From assembly GCA_035623985.1 (NCBI GenBank), contig DASPSJ010000078.1:11898-75897 (forward strand): a stretch of DNA of 64,000 nucleotides. The letters are read 5' to 3'. This DNA comes from DAHUYF01 sp035623985 (GTDB taxonomy: Bacteria > Pseudomonadota > Alphaproteobacteria > ATCC43930 > CGMCC-115725). Below, piece by piece: positions 54,900 to 64,000 of this stretch. Numbering within the stretch: the first letter of the stretch is position 1; each line of letters begins with the position of its first letter. The position numbers and the translations under genes are program-made. A model generated the notes under the pieces. The model was given only the letters and a program-made list of their open reading frames with translations. It ran no database searches and was not told where the DNA came from.

Positions 54900-56117
54900 A
54901 TGGCCATGGACGCCAGGAGGCTTGACGCCGGGCTGCGGCGGGCGGCTTTCCTGCTGCTGGCAATGCTGGCGCCGGCCGCCGCGGCGCTCGCGGCGCCGGG
55001 GGTCAGCGACGGCGAAATCCTGCTCGGCCAGACGATGCCCTATAGCGGGCCGATCTCGGCCTACGCGACCGTGGGCAGGGCCATGGCCGCCTATCTCGAC
55101 AAGGTCAATGACGAAGGCGGGGTCAATGGCCGCAAGATCCGGCTCGTCAGCCTGGACGACGGCTACAGCCCGCCCAAGACGGTCGAGCAGACGCGCAAGC
55201 TCGTCGAGGAGCAGCAGGTCTTCTTCCTCTTCGGCTCGCTCGGCACCGCGCCGCAATCGGCGGTGCAGAAATATCTCAACGCCAACAACGTACCGCAGCT
55301 CTTCATCCAGAGCGGCGCGCGAAAATGGAACGACCCACGGCATTTCTCGTGGTCGATGGCGGGGCTGCCGAGCTCCTACGCCGAGGCGCGCGCCTACGCC
55401 AAATACCTGCTTGCCGCCGACCCGCAGGCCAGGATCGCCGTGCTCTATCAGAACGACGATTTCGGCAAGGACTATCTCGCGGGGCTTCAGGACGGGCTCG
55501 GCGACAAGGCGGCCCGGATGATCGTCGCCACGCAGTCCTTCGAGGTGACCGACCCCACCGTCGACTCGCAGATCGCGAGCCTCGCCGGCTCCGGCGCCGA
55601 CACCTTCTTCAGCTTCTCCGTCGGCAAGGCGACGGTGCAGGCGATTCGCAAGGTCGGCGATATCGGCTGGCATCCGCTCTTCTTCATAACCGCGGTGTCG
55701 CAATCCAAGGCGACGGTGCTGGCGCCGGCCGGGCTCGACCGCGCCGCCGGCATCATTTCCGCCGCCTTCGAGAAGGACCCGAGCGACCCGCAATGGGCCG
55801 AGGACGCCGATGTGCGGGCGTTCCGCGACTGGATGAAGCGCTATTATCCCGCGGGCGATGACGGCGAGCTGCTCAACGTCGCCGGCAACATCGAGGCCCA
55901 GCTCGTGGTCGAGGTGCTGCGGCGCTGCGGCGAGGATCTGAGCCGCGAGAACGTGCTGCGCCAGGCGACGCATCTCGACCACCTGGCGCTGCCGCTGCTG
56001 CTGCCCGGGATCGCCATCAGCACGACGCCCGAGGATTACCGCGTCATTCGCGCGTTCCGGCTGCAGCGCTTCGACGGCACGCGCTGGGTGCTGTTCGGCG
56101 ACCCCATCGGCAGCTAG
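54900..56117 (+). CDS. ABC importer substrate-binding protein (HAAT family)
   Basis: 405 aa. Sec signal peptide (AAFLLLAMLAPAAAALAAP), then ILLGQTMPYSGPISAYATVG, KVNDEGGVNGRKIRLVSLDDGYSP and LGTAPQSAVQKYLN, typical of aromatic- or amino-acid-binding members. No permease follows immediately; it may feed LivHMGF at 59.5-62.9 kb. Good GGAGGAGC ribosome site. Followed 8 bp later by the Rieske oxygenase. Confidence 0.85.
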   Translation: MAMDARRLDAGLRRAAFLLLAMLAPAAAALAAPGVSDGEILLGQTMPYSGPISAYATVGRAMAAYLDKVNDEGGVNGRKIRLVSLDDGYSPPKTVEQTRKLVEEQQVFFLFGSLGTAPQSAVQKYLNANNVPQLFIQSGARKWNDPRHFSWSMAGLPSSYAEARAYAKYLLAADPQARIAVLYQNDDFGKDYLAGLQDGLGDKAARMIVATQSFEVTDPTVDSQIASLAGSGADTFFSFSVGKATVQAIRKVGDIGWHPLFFITAVSQSKATVLAPAGLDRAAGIISAAFEKDPSDPQWAEDADVRAFRDWMKRYYPAGDDGELLNVAGNIEAQLVVEVLRRCGEDLSRENVLRQATHLDHLALPLLLPGIAISTTPEDYRVIRAFRLQRFDGTRWVLFGDPIGS

Positions 56118-56125
56118 GAGGGATC

Positions 56126-57325
56126 ATGGAGGGACAGCGGGACGACCGTCCGATTGACACCGGCACCGCCTATCACCGGCCGGCCTCGCGCCATATCGCC
56201 GAGCTTACCGAGGTGGCGCGCGGGACGCCGATGGGCGAGCTGATGCGGCGCTATTGGCATCCCGTCGGCCTTTGCGCCGATGCCGGCGCGATGCCGCGCG
56301 AGATCCGCGTCCTCGGCGAGGATCTCGTGCTCTTCCGCGACGGCGCCGGCCGGCCGGGCCTGGTCTGGGCGCGCTGCTGCCATCGCGGGACCACGCTCTA
56401 TTACGGCAAGGTCGAGGCGCGCGGCATCCGCTGCTGCTATCACGGCTGGCTCTTCGACGTGGAAGGGCGTTGTCTCGAGCAGCCTTGCGAGCCCGAGCTC
56501 GGGCGCCAGCGCCACAAGATCCGCCAGCCCTGGTATCCCGTCGCGGAGCGCTACGGGCTGCTCTTCGCCTATATGGGACCGCCGGAGAAGAAGCCGGTGC
56601 TGCCGCGCTATGAATGCCTCGAGGTGCTGGAGGAAGGCGAGCACGTCGCCGCCGACGACACCAGCATCGGCAGCGGCGGCGGCGTCATCGCGCCCTGCAA
56701 CTGGCTCCAGCACTACGAGAACGTCATGGATCCCTATCACGTGCCGATCCTGCACGGCACCTTCAGCGGCACGCAATTCGCCGAGGTCATGAACCAGATG
56801 CCCGAGGTGAGCTGGGAGGTCACGGACCGCGGCGTCAAATCGCTGCAGATCCGCCGGCTGGAAGACGGCAAGCGCATGCATCGCGTCACCGAGGTGGCGC
56901 TGCCGACCCTGCGCGTCGTGCCGAACCCTTATCTCGGCACGCTCGGCCGCGTCGAATCGATCGGCTGGACCCTGCCGATCGACGACACGCATTACCGCAT
57001 CTATGTGGCGGGGCGGGTCAAGGGCTCGGGCGCGATGCTGCCGCGCGCCCCCGGCGCCGGCCGGCGCAAGCATTGGCGCGACATGACGCCGGAAGAGCGC
57101 CGCGCCTTTCCCGGCGATTGGGAGGCGCAAACCGGCCAGGGCCCGATCACCTTCCACTCCGAGGAGCATCTCGCCGCCAGCGACAAGGGGATCGCCATGC
57201 TGCGCCGCCTGTTGAAGCGCCAGGTGGAAGCGGTGGCGCAAGGCAAGGATCCGATCGGCGTCGGCTTCGATCCCGACGCTCCGCCGCTGCGCTTCGAGGC
57301 CGGCAACTGGGTGGTTCCGGGCTAA
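56126..57325 (+). CDS. Rieske non-haem iron aromatic oxygenase
   Basis: 399 aa. Rieske ligands C84 and H86 in ARCCHRGTT and C103 and H106 in RCCYHGW. Mononuclear iron region NWLQHYENVMDPYHVPILHG with Asp and His ligands. Related to phthalate 4,5-dioxygenase and O-demethylase oxygenases. It hydroxylates or demethylates an aromatic acid using an external reductase not visible here. Gene end overlaps the convergent GntR gene by 4 bp. Confidence 0.9.
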   Translation: MEGQRDDRPIDTGTAYHRPASRHIAELTEVARGTPMGELMRRYWHPVGLCADAGAMPREIRVLGEDLVLFRDGAGRPGLVWARCCHRGTTLYYGKVEARGIRCCYHGWLFDVEGRCLEQPCEPELGRQRHKIRQPWYPVAERYGLLFAYMGPPEKKPVLPRYECLEVLEEGEHVAADDTSIGSGGGVIAPCNWLQHYENVMDPYHVPILHGTFSGTQFAEVMNQMPEVSWEVTDRGVKSLQIRRLEDGKRMHRVTEVALPTLRVVPNPYLGTLGRVESIGWTLPIDDTHYRIYVAGRVKGSGAMLPRAPGAGRRKHWRDMTPEERRAFPGDWEAQTGQGPITFHSEEHLAASDKGIAMLRRLLKRQVEAVAQGKDPIGVGFDPDAPPLRFEAGNWVVPG

Positions 57326-58062
57326 ACCTTGCCGAAGCGGCGCTCATAGGCGCGGATATAGGCCTGCGGCGAGGGCTTCAGGTGCCGCCGCGTCAGCTCG
57401 ATCAACTCGTCGCGGCGCGACGCGCGCAGCGCCCTGATCATGGCAAGGTGATCGCGGCGCGCGCGCTCGAGCGCCTCGGGGAAGGCGTTGGCGTAGAAGC
57501 GGATGCCGTAGACGTGTTGCTCGAGGCGCTTGATCGTCTCGATCAGGCAGGCATTGCCGCAGAGTCCGAACAGCGTCTGGTGGAAATGCAGGTTGGCATA
57601 GAAAACGCCGAGCATGTCGTCGTTGTCGATCGCCGCGCCGTGCCGCTTCTGGAGGTCGTCGAGCCTGGCAAGGTCGCCGGCCGCGACCGGAAAGGGCAGA
57701 ATCCGCGCGGCCATCACCTCCAGCTCCTCGCGCACGGCGTAGATCTCCGTCACTTCCCTCGGCGCGAGATCGCGCACGATTGCCCCGCGATTGGGGATGC
57801 GCTGAACGACTCCCTTCTTTTCAAGCTCGTAAAGCGCGAGCCGGACGTCGCCGCGATGCGTGTCGAACCGGTCGCAGAGATCCTGCTCGACGAGGCGCTC
57901 GCGCGGGTGGCGGCGGCCGAGCACGATGTCCTCTTCGAGGCTCGTCGCGATGACCTCGGCCACGGCGTGCTCCCCCTCGCGCGGGCGCGAGAGCGCCTGT
58001 CGGTCTGCCGCGGCGGTCGCCCGGGGCGTCGCGCGCCGCCGGGTTGTTCTGCGGACGGTCAT
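57322..58062 (-). CDS. GntR-family (FCD) transcriptional regulator
   Basis: 246 aa. N-terminal winged helix with REGEHAVAEVI and RERLVEQDLCDRFDTHRGDVRLALYELEKKGV split by a helix turn; C-terminal FCD effector domain about 95-235, including NLHFHQTLFGLCGN with metal-binding His. Probably controls the divergent transport genes and the adjacent oxygenase in response to an acid. Confidence 0.87.
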   Translation of the reverse strand: MTVRRTTRRRATPRATAAADRQALSRPREGEHAVAEVIATSLEEDIVLGRRHPRERLVEQDLCDRFDTHRGDVRLALYELEKKGVVQRIPNRGAIVRDLAPREVTEIYAVREELEVMAARILPFPVAAGDLARLDDLQKRHGAAIDNDDMLGVFYANLHFHQTLFGLCGNACLIETIKRLEQHVYGIRFYANAFPEALERARRDHLAMIRALRASRRDELIELTRRHLKPSPQAYIRAYERRFGKV

Positions 58063-58283
58063 GCGGAATGGCTCTCCCGTAGCGTCCGTACATAACGCGA
58101 AAAACCGTGGATTACAATCTTATAGATTATTTTGTTTACAATTTTGGCGCCGGCGATCATGCTCGTGGCAATTGCCGGGCGATGCGCCCGCGACCGCCGC
58201 GATCGGCGCGCGGGACATGCCCGCCGTCGCAAGCAGTGCCGGCGCAAGCGCGACCGGCGAGAACGACCGTCGGGGAGGCGAAG

Positions 58284-59516
58284 ATGAAAACTTCTGGGCG
58301 TCGGGCGCCGGCAAGGCGGCAGGGCCGCAGGGATTTCCTCGTCAAATCCGCGGGCGGCGCGTTTGCCGCGGGCGCGCTTGCCGCCCTCGGCCTCCCGCGC
58401 AAGGCCGGCGCGGCGGAGGCCGTGAACATCGGCGCGCTCTACCCGGTCACCGGAAGTTTCGCCCAGATCGGCCAGGGCTGCGTCAACGCCGCCAAGCTCG
58501 CGGTCGAGATGATCAACGACGCCGGCGGGATCAAGGCGCTCGGCGGCGCCAGGCTGAACCTCATCGTCTCCGACGTGCAGAGCGACACGACCGTCACGCG
58601 CACGGAGACCGACCGCCTGATCAACGGCTACAACCTCTCGGCGATTCACGGCTGCTTCGCCAGCGCGCTCACGCTGATCGCGAGCGAGGTGGCCGAGCGC
58701 GCGAAAGTGCCGCTGCTGACCGGGTCGAGCAGCGACCAGCTCAATCGCGGCCGCCGCTTCACCTTCACGCCTTTCGCGCGCGCCTCGCAATTCGCGCAGG
58801 CGCAGCTTCAGATGGCGACGCTGGTGAGCGACAAGCCCAAGGTCGCGGTGATCTTCGAGAACACCGCCTTCGGCACCGCGACCTCCAACGGCCTGCGCGA
58901 GCAGGCGCCGGGGATGGGCGCCGAGATCGTCCTGTTCGAGCCGTATTCCGCGGGCCTCACCGACGCCAGCCCGCTGATCAACAAGGTCAAGGCCTCGGGC
59001 GCGACCATGCTGTTCCCCGTGTCGTACCTGAACGATCTCATCCTGATCATCCGCGCGATCCGGCAAGTGGGGCTCGAGATCGCCATCAACGGCGGCTCCG
59101 GCGGGTTCGTCATTCCGGATTTCTACAAGAACGTGGGGACTCTCGCGGAGGGCCTGCTGGGCGTCGCGCATTGGAACCACGACATCGACGCCAACGCCCA
59201 GCAGGTGAACGCGGAATACAAGAAGCGGCATGGGGAATTCCTCTTCGAATACGCCGGCGGCCTCGTCGCGCAGACTTTCATGATCGCCGACGCGCTCGAG
59301 CGCGCGGCCTCGACCGACCCGCAAAAGGTCCGCGACGCGCTGGCCTCGCTCGACGTCTCGACGGGATACGCCGCCATGTGCCCGGGCGGGCGCGTCAAGT
59401 TCGGCCCCGACGGCAAGAACGTCTACGCCCATCCGGTGGGCGTCCAATGGCAGCACGGCGATTTGGCCGCCGTCTTTCCCAAGGACGACGCCCGCGCGCC
59501 GCTGCTGAAGACCTGA
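58284..59516 (+). CDS. ABC importer substrate-binding protein (HAAT family), Tat-type signal
   Basis: 410 aa from the ATG at 58284 with GGGGAGG ahead. Twin-arginine signal ...GRRDFLVKSAGGAFAAG. Mature part VNIGALYPVTGSFAQIG, AVEMINDAGGIKALGG, SSDQLNRGRRFTF. It heads a complete importer operon (LivHMGF follow). The Tat signal means folded export. Ligand unknown, likely an aromatic or carboxylic acid. Confidence 0.87.
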   Translation: MKTSGRRAPARRQGRRDFLVKSAGGAFAAGALAALGLPRKAGAAEAVNIGALYPVTGSFAQIGQGCVNAAKLAVEMINDAGGIKALGGARLNLIVSDVQSDTTVTRTETDRLINGYNLSAIHGCFASALTLIASEVAERAKVPLLTGSSSDQLNRGRRFTFTPFARASQFAQAQLQMATLVSDKPKVAVIFENTAFGTATSNGLREQAPGMGAEIVLFEPYSAGLTDASPLINKVKASGATMLFPVSYLNDLILIIRAIRQVGLEIAINGGSGGFVIPDFYKNVGTLAEGLLGVAHWNHDIDANAQQVNAEYKKRHGEFLFEYAGGLVAQTFMIADALERAASTDPQKVRDALASLDVSTGYAAMCPGGRVKFGPDGKNVYAHPVGVQWQHGDLAAVFPKDDARAPLLKT

Positions 59517-59534
59517 GCTCCGATCGCCGGCCGA

Positions 59535-60404
59535 ATGCTCGTCACAGTCGCACAGGCCGTCGTCAACGGCTTGCTCATCGGCGGCATCTACGCGCTGGTG
59601 AGCATCGGCGTCACGCTGATCTTCGGCGTCGTGAAGATCGTCAATTTCGCCCAAGGCGAATTCGTGATGATCGGCATGTATATCAGCTTCTTCCTCGCCA
59701 CCGGCCTCGGCATCGACCCTCTCCTGTCGCTCGTCGTCTCGATGCCGGCCCTGTTCTTCCTGGGCGTGCTGCTGCAGCACTTCCTGATCCGCCGGGTCCT
59801 GGCGCTCGGCGACATGCCGCAGATCTTTCTCACCTTCGCGCTTTCGCTGCTGCTGATGAACGCGACGCTGCTGTTGTTCACCGCCAATTACCGGACGGTG
59901 CAGACGCCCTATACGGAAGCGGCGCTCCATCTCGGCGCCCTCTATCTCGGCGTGGCGAAGCTCATCGCCTTCGCCGTCGCGATGGCGCTGAGCGGGGTCC
60001 TTTGGGTCTTCCTGCACGCCACCGATCTCGGCAAGGCCATGCGCGCCGCCGCTCAGGACCGGGACGTGGCGATGCTGATGGGCGTCAATCCCGACCGCGT
60101 CTTCGCCGTCGCCGTCGGCGTGGCGCTGGCGCTGGCGGGCGCCGCCGGCTCGCTGCTCATGCCGTTCTATCCCGCCTATCCCCTGGTCGGACAGGTGTTC
60201 GTGCTGATGGCCTTCGTCGCCGTCGTCCTGGGCACGCTCGGCAACGTGACCGGCGCGCTCATCGCCAGTTTGATGATGGGCGTCGCGGAATCGCTGGGGA
60301 TTCAGTTCGTCGGCGCCGATTCCGGGCTGATCGTCGTCTTCCTGATGCTGCTGCTCACTTTGGCGTTCCGGCCGAGCGGTCTTTTCGGCGGATGGACCCG
60401 GTGA
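59535..60404 (+). CDS. ABC importer permease, LivH-type
   Basis: 289 aa with about eight membrane helices; GIYALVSIGVTLIFGVVKIVNFAQGEF and the late VVLGTLGNVTGALIAS loop are LivH hallmarks. Overlaps the LivM-type gene by 13 bp. Confidence 0.9.
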   Translation: MLVTVAQAVVNGLLIGGIYALVSIGVTLIFGVVKIVNFAQGEFVMIGMYISFFLATGLGIDPLLSLVVSMPALFFLGVLLQHFLIRRVLALGDMPQIFLTFALSLLLMNATLLLFTANYRTVQTPYTEAALHLGALYLGVAKLIAFAVAMALSGVLWVFLHATDLGKAMRAAAQDRDVAMLMGVNPDRVFAVAVGVALALAGAAGSLLMPFYPAYPLVGQVFVLMAFVAVVLGTLGNVTGALIASLMMGVAESLGIQFVGADSGLIVVFLMLLLTLAFRPSGLFGGWTR

Positions 60405-61411
60405 CGCGCCGGCGCTCCGGCCGGGGCGGGCTGTGGCTCGCCCTTCTGGCGGCGGCGGCGCTGGCGCTGCCGCTGGTGGTGTCCAACCGGTTCGCGATCG
60501 ACGTCTTCATCCGGGTGCTGCTCTTCGCGTTCATCGGCGTCGCCTGGAACCTGATGGGCGGTTACGCCAAGCAGCTTTCCCTGGGCCATGCGGCCTATTT
60601 CGGCCTCGGCGCCTATACCTCGACGATCCTGCTCATCCGCTTCGGCGTCTCGCCCTGGATCGGCATCGTGGCGGGCGGCGTCGTGGCGATGGCGGCGAGC
60701 CTGCCGATCGGCGCGTTGTGCTTTCGCCTGCGGGGGCCTTATTTCGCGATCGCCACCATCGCGACGGCGCAAGTCCTGATGCTGGTCTTTCTCAAGCTGC
60801 GCGATCTCGCCTGGGGGGCCGAAGGCACGACCCTGCCCAATCTCGGAAACGCGCCCTTGATGATGCAGTTCGACGGCAAGGCTCCCTACTACTACATCGC
60901 GCTCGCCCTGCTGGCGATCGGGCTCGCGGTCACCTATGGGATCGAGCGGTCGTGGATGGGCTATTACCTGATCGCCGTCGGCGAGGACGAGGACGCCGCC
61001 GAGGCGATCGGCGTCAACGCCTTGCGGGTCAAGCGCCAGATCTATTTGATCAGCGCGTTCCTTACCGCTCTCGCCGGCACCTTCTACGTCCAGTACATCT
61101 ATTTCATCGATCCCAACACCGCCTTCAGCTTCAACGTCTCGGTCGAGGCGGCGCTGGTGTCGATCGTCGGCGGGATCGGGACGTTGTGGGGGCCGGTGGT
61201 CGGCACCGTCCTGCTGGAAGCAAGCTCCGCGCTGCTTCAGAGCTGGCTTGGCGGCGGCCATGGCGGCGTGCAGCTCACGGTCTACAGCCTGATCCTGATC
61301 GCGGTCATCCTCTGGCGCCCGACGGGACTGATCGGCGTCCTGGCAAGTGCCTATGCGCGCGTTGTCCCTGCCGGCCGAGCGCAAGCCGGCGAAGCGCCCC
61401 GCGATGGCTGA
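60392..61411 (+). CDS. ABC importer permease, LivM-type
   Basis: 339 aa from the ATG at 60392. AWNLMGGYAKQLSLGHAAYFGLGAYTS and GPYFAIATIATAQVLM are family signatures; IVGGIGTLWGPVVGTVL is the ATPase-coupling loop. Its stop overlaps the LivG-type start, so the importer is translated as a coupled unit. Confidence 0.9.
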   Translation: MDPVTRRRSGRGGLWLALLAAAALALPLVVSNRFAIDVFIRVLLFAFIGVAWNLMGGYAKQLSLGHAAYFGLGAYTSTILLIRFGVSPWIGIVAGGVVAMAASLPIGALCFRLRGPYFAIATIATAQVLMLVFLKLRDLAWGAEGTTLPNLGNAPLMMQFDGKAPYYYIALALLAIGLAVTYGIERSWMGYYLIAVGEDEDAAEAIGVNALRVKRQIYLISAFLTALAGTFYVQYIYFIDPNTAFSFNVSVEAALVSIVGGIGTLWGPVVGTVLLEASSALLQSWLGGGHGGVQLTVYSLILIAVILWRPTGLIGVLASAYARVVPAGRAQAGEAPRDG

Positions 61412-62156
61412 GGCGCTGGTCGTCCGCAACCTCAGCAAGCGCTTCGGCGGGCTGCGCGCCGTGCGCGATCTCAGCTTTTCGGTCGATGAAGGCGAGACCG
61501 TCGCGCTCATCGGGCCGAACGGCGCGGGCAAGACGACGAGCTTCAATCTCATCACCGGCTACCATCGCTGCGACGCCGGCTCGGTCGTCGCCTTCGGCCG
61601 CGAGCTGGTGGGCCTCAGGCCCTACGACATCTGCGCCCATGGCCTTGCCCGCACCTTCCAGGTGGCGAGGCCCTTCGGCAAGATGACGGTGCTGGCGAAT
61701 GTGATGACGGGCGCGCTGCTGCGCGACAAGACGCTCGCGCTCGCGCGCGAGAAGGCGCGCGAGGCGATAAGCTTCGTCGGCCTGTCGGCCAGGGAGCACG
61801 TCCCGGCGCGCGATTTGACGACCATCGACCAGCGCCGGCTCGAAATGGCGCGCGCGCTCGCGACGGCGCCGCGGCTGCTGCTGCTGGACGAGGTCATGGC
61901 CGGGCTCAATCCGGCGGAAATCGACCAGGCCGTGGCGCTGGTTGGCAGGCTTTCCGAGCGCGGGCTCACCATCGTCATCGTCGAGCATGTGATGCGCGCC
62001 ATCATGGCCGTGGCGCGCCGCCTCGTGGTGCTCGACCACGGCCAGAAGATCGCCGAAGGCAGCCCGGCGGAGATCGTCGCGAACGAAGAGGTGATCCGCG
62101 CCTATCTCGGCACCGGCTATGCGCCCGCGGCCTCGCCCGGAGGCGCGCGGTGCTAG
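61404..62156 (+). CDS. ABC importer ATPase, LivG-type
   Basis: 250 aa from the ATG at 61404. Walker A LIGPNGAGKTTSFNLI, LARTFQVARPFGKMTV, Walker B LLLLDEVMAGLNP, IVEHVMRAIMAVA. In the signature region the usual LSxGQ/E is replaced by LTTIDQRRLEMARAL, which is typical of divergent LivG proteins. Overlaps livF start by 7 bp. Confidence 0.9.
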   Translation: MAEALVVRNLSKRFGGLRAVRDLSFSVDEGETVALIGPNGAGKTTSFNLITGYHRCDAGSVVAFGRELVGLRPYDICAHGLARTFQVARPFGKMTVLANVMTGALLRDKTLALAREKAREAISFVGLSAREHVPARDLTTIDQRRLEMARALATAPRLLLLDEVMAGLNPAEIDQAVALVGRLSERGLTIVIVEHVMRAIMAVARRLVVLDHGQKIAEGSPAEIVANEEVIRAYLGTGYAPAASPGGARC

Positions 62157-62854
62157 CGCTGTCGGAGGTGAGCGCCGGCTACGGCTCCGTCCCGGCGGTG
62201 AGCGCCCTAAGCCTTGCGGTCGGCGAGGGCGAGGCGGTCGGCCTTCTGGGCGCCAATGGCGCCGGCAAAAGCACGACCTTGCGCGCGATCTCCGGCCTCG
62301 TGCGGCCGAGCTCGGGCAGGATCTCCTTCTTCGGAAGGGACATCGCCTCGCTCCCGCCTTACGAGATCGCCGCGCTCGGCATCGCCCATGTGCCGGAGGG
62401 CCGCCGCGTCTTCGCCGATCTCACGGTCAAGGAGAACCTCGAGATCGGCGCCTATATCCCGGGCGCCAAGGCCGAGCGCCGCCGCACGCTCGACCTCGTC
62501 TTCGCCCTCTTCCCCGTGCTGGCCGAGCGGCGATGGCAGCTCGCGGGAACGATGAGCGGCGGCGAGCAGCAGATGCTCGCCCTGGGCCGCGGCCTGATGC
62601 TGAAGCCGCGCCTGCTGATGCTCGATGAGCCGTCGCTGGGGCTCGCGCCGGTCGTGACCGACGCCGCCTTCCGGAAGATCCAGGAGATCCGCGCGCTGGG
62701 CACGGCGATCCTGCTGGTCGAGCAGAGCGTCAGCCGGGCGCTGGCGCTGGTGCAGCGCTCCTATGTGCTGGAGAGCGGCCGGGTGATCCTGCACGGCACC
62801 AGCGCCGAGCTGGCGAGCAACAAGCAGGTGCAGGCGGCCTATCTCGGGCTATAG
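62150..62854 (+). CDS. ABC importer ATPase, LivF-type
   Basis: 234 aa from the GTG at 62150. Walker A LLGANGAGKSTTLRAI, signature MSGGEQQMLALGRGL, Walker B LLMLDEPSLGLAP. HVPEGRRVF is the LivF marker. Last gene of the importer operon. Confidence 0.92.
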   Translation: MLALSEVSAGYGSVPAVSALSLAVGEGEAVGLLGANGAGKSTTLRAISGLVRPSSGRISFFGRDIASLPPYEIAALGIAHVPEGRRVFADLTVKENLEIGAYIPGAKAERRRTLDLVFALFPVLAERRWQLAGTMSGGEQQMLALGRGLMLKPRLLMLDEPSLGLAPVVTDAAFRKIQEIRALGTAILLVEQSVSRALALVQRSYVLESGRVILHGTSAELASNKQVQAAYLGL

Positions 62855-63089
62855 CGCCGGACCGGCCGCTCTTTGCTTGCCGGAGCGCTCGAAGCGGTTG
62901 AGCAGGGGGTCGTCAACGGATGTGGGGCGTCTCACAAGAATTGGGGAACAGATTGAGCATGAGAGCGAGCTTCACGATCTCCTGTCCATTGGTGGCATAG
63001 CGCCATGTAAGAACCAGACAAGAAAGTATGATAGCCTGTCGCAGGAAACGAAGTCGGACGCTTTCGCCGGCCTGTGGGGAGGAGACATC
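62855..63089. other. Intergenic region without recognised gene
   Basis: 235 bp, less GC-rich toward the middle. A minus-strand open fragment (about 62913-63010) looks protein-like but was not recognised and has no clear start. Confidence 0.4.
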
Positions 63090-64000
63090 ATGAGGTTCTT
63101 CACGACGATCGTCGCGCTCGCCTTGATGCTGCCGTCTATTGCCGCGGGGGCCGCGGAGTATCCGGCGCCGAAGCAGGGCGAGTGGATCGCGCGCGACTTC
63201 AAGTTTCACACCGGCGAGACCCTGCCGGAGCTCAGACTGCACTACACGACCATCGGCGATCCCTCCGGCATCCCGCTCGTGATCCTGCACGGCAGCGCCG
63301 GCTCGGCGGGCAACATGCTCACGCCCGGCTTCGCCGGCGAGCTCTTCGGCCCGGGCCAGGCGTTCGACGCGGCAAAGTATTACATCATCCTTCCCGACGC
63401 GCTGGGCCATGGCGGGAGCGCCAAGCCCTCCGACGGGCTCAGGACGAAATTTCCGCGCTACGACTATGCCGACATGGTGGATGCCCAGTACCGGCTGTTG
63501 TCCGAGGGGCTGGGGCTCAAGCATGTGCGGCTTATCATCGGCTTTTCCATGGGCGGCATGAACGCCTGGCTCTGGGGCGAGAAGTATCCGGACTACATGG
63601 ACGCCCTGGTGCCGATGGCCTCGCAGCCGACGGCGATGTCGGCTCGCAACTGGATGCTGCGCCGGATGATGCTCGAGACCATCCGCAGCGATCCCGAATA
63701 CAACGACGGAAATTATACGGCCCAGCCGCGCTTTTTGAAGATCGCCAGCGTCTTCTTCAACATCGCGACCGCCGGCGGCACGCTCAATTACCAGAAGCTG
63801 GCGCCGACGCGCGAGAAGGCGGATCAGTTCGTCGACGCGAGGCTTGCCGCGCCGATGACGATCGACGCCAACGACTTCGTGTGGCTCTGGGCTTCCTCCG
63901 CCGATTACGATCCCTCGCCCAATCTCGAGAAGATCGAAGCCTGGGTGCTGGCGATCAACGCCGCCGATGACGAGCGCAATCCGCCGGAGACCGGCCTCAC
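63090..64000 (+). CDS. Exported alpha/beta hydrolase, MetX-like, cut by window end
   Basis: 303 residues visible; the C-terminus is beyond the right edge. A Sec signal peptide (RFFTTIVALALMLPSIAAGA) precedes an alpha/beta hydrolase core: LVILHGSAGSAGNML, YIILPDALGHGGSAKP and the nucleophile elbow IGFSMGGMNAW. The spacing resembles homoserine O-acetyltransferase-like hydrolases, but an exported MetX is not expected, so an esterase is more likely. Strong GGGGAGGAG ribosome site. Located after the importer operon. Confidence 0.85.
   Translation, partial: MRFFTTIVALALMLPSIAAGAAEYPAPKQGEWIARDFKFHTGETLPELRLHYTTIGDPSGIPLVILHGSAGSAGNMLTPGFAGELFGPGQAFDAAKYYIILPDALGHGGSAKPSDGLRTKFPRYDYADMVDAQYRLLSEGLGLKHVRLIIGFSMGGMNAWLWGEKYPDYMDALVPMASQPTAMSARNWMLRRMMLETIRSDPEYNDGNYTAQPRFLKIASVFFNIATAGGTLNYQKLAPTREKADQFVDARLAAPMTIDANDFVWLWASSADYDPSPNLEKIEAWVLAINAADDERNPPETGL

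Noticed and set aside
54720..55982. Upstream extension of the acyl-CoA ligase to 55982
   Set aside because: It runs antisense through a binding-protein gene; the conserved ligase starts after the ATG at 54719 with a clear ribosome site.
58059..60017. 652-codon minus-strand frame opposite the substrate-binding and LivH-type genes
   Set aside because: His/Asp/Arg-rich shadow; the plus-strand proteins carry all the expected motifs.

Overview
The window looks like chromosomal DNA of a GC-rich alphaproteobacterium, probably a Rhodospirillales-type lineage. The evidence is a GcrA-type cell-cycle regulator, the ispG / RodZ-like / ptsP / lysC / ubiG neighbourhood, a minCDE operon, and a BoxR-controlled benzoyl-CoA (box) pathway. 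No rRNA, tRNA, CRISPR array or complete insertion sequence was recognised. The genus cannot be named from the sequence alone.

Layout. 1-16.4 kb is mostly housekeeping: ispG (cut by the window edge), a RodZ-like protein, ptsP, a nitronate monooxygenase-like protein, lysC, ubiG, a double cold-shock protein, a GcrA-like regulator, a MASE1 hybrid histidine kinase, a CoxE/MoxR pair, minCDE, a degenerate nuclease-fold protein and tatA. 16.4-24.7 kb is more mixed. It holds an aminotransferase, a CMD-family protein, a DUF6516/HTH toxin-antitoxin-like pair, a HigBA-type toxin-antitoxin, a remnant of a PhyH gene and a three-gene operon (class V aminotransferase, membrane sulfatase-fold protein, PhyH dioxygenase). 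24.7-30 kb carries a CBS protein and the queuosine genes queA-tgt-queF-queG, separated by dense palindromic repeats. At 30.07-30.20 kb there is an apparent aromatic-amino-acid attenuator with no recognisable biosynthetic gene behind it.

30.5-47.7 kb is an aerobic benzoate locus: an FAD reductase, boxB, boxC, boxR, a flavodoxin, a benzoate-CoA ligase and a branched-chain-amino-acid-type ABC importer. The ligase would activate imported benzoate, BoxB (with a reductase) would epoxidise benzoyl-CoA, and BoxC would open the ring. Related palindromic sites at three promoters suggest that BoxR controls them together. No boxA, boxZ or LivG-type ATPase was found here. A small island (RusA-like resolvase, PDDEXK-HEPN protein, conserved unknown) sits between boxC and boxR. 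A pentapeptide-repeat protein, a secreted unknown and a membrane acyltransferase sit between the flavodoxin and the ligase.

47.8-64 kb contains a chemoreceptor, an alpha/beta hydrolase, a LemA/TPM envelope trio, and a second uptake and degradation cluster for an unidentified, probably aromatic, acid: feruloyl-CoA-synthase-like ligase, two substrate-binding proteins, Rieske oxygenase, GntR regulator and LivHMGF. It ends in an exported alpha/beta hydrolase cut by the window edge.
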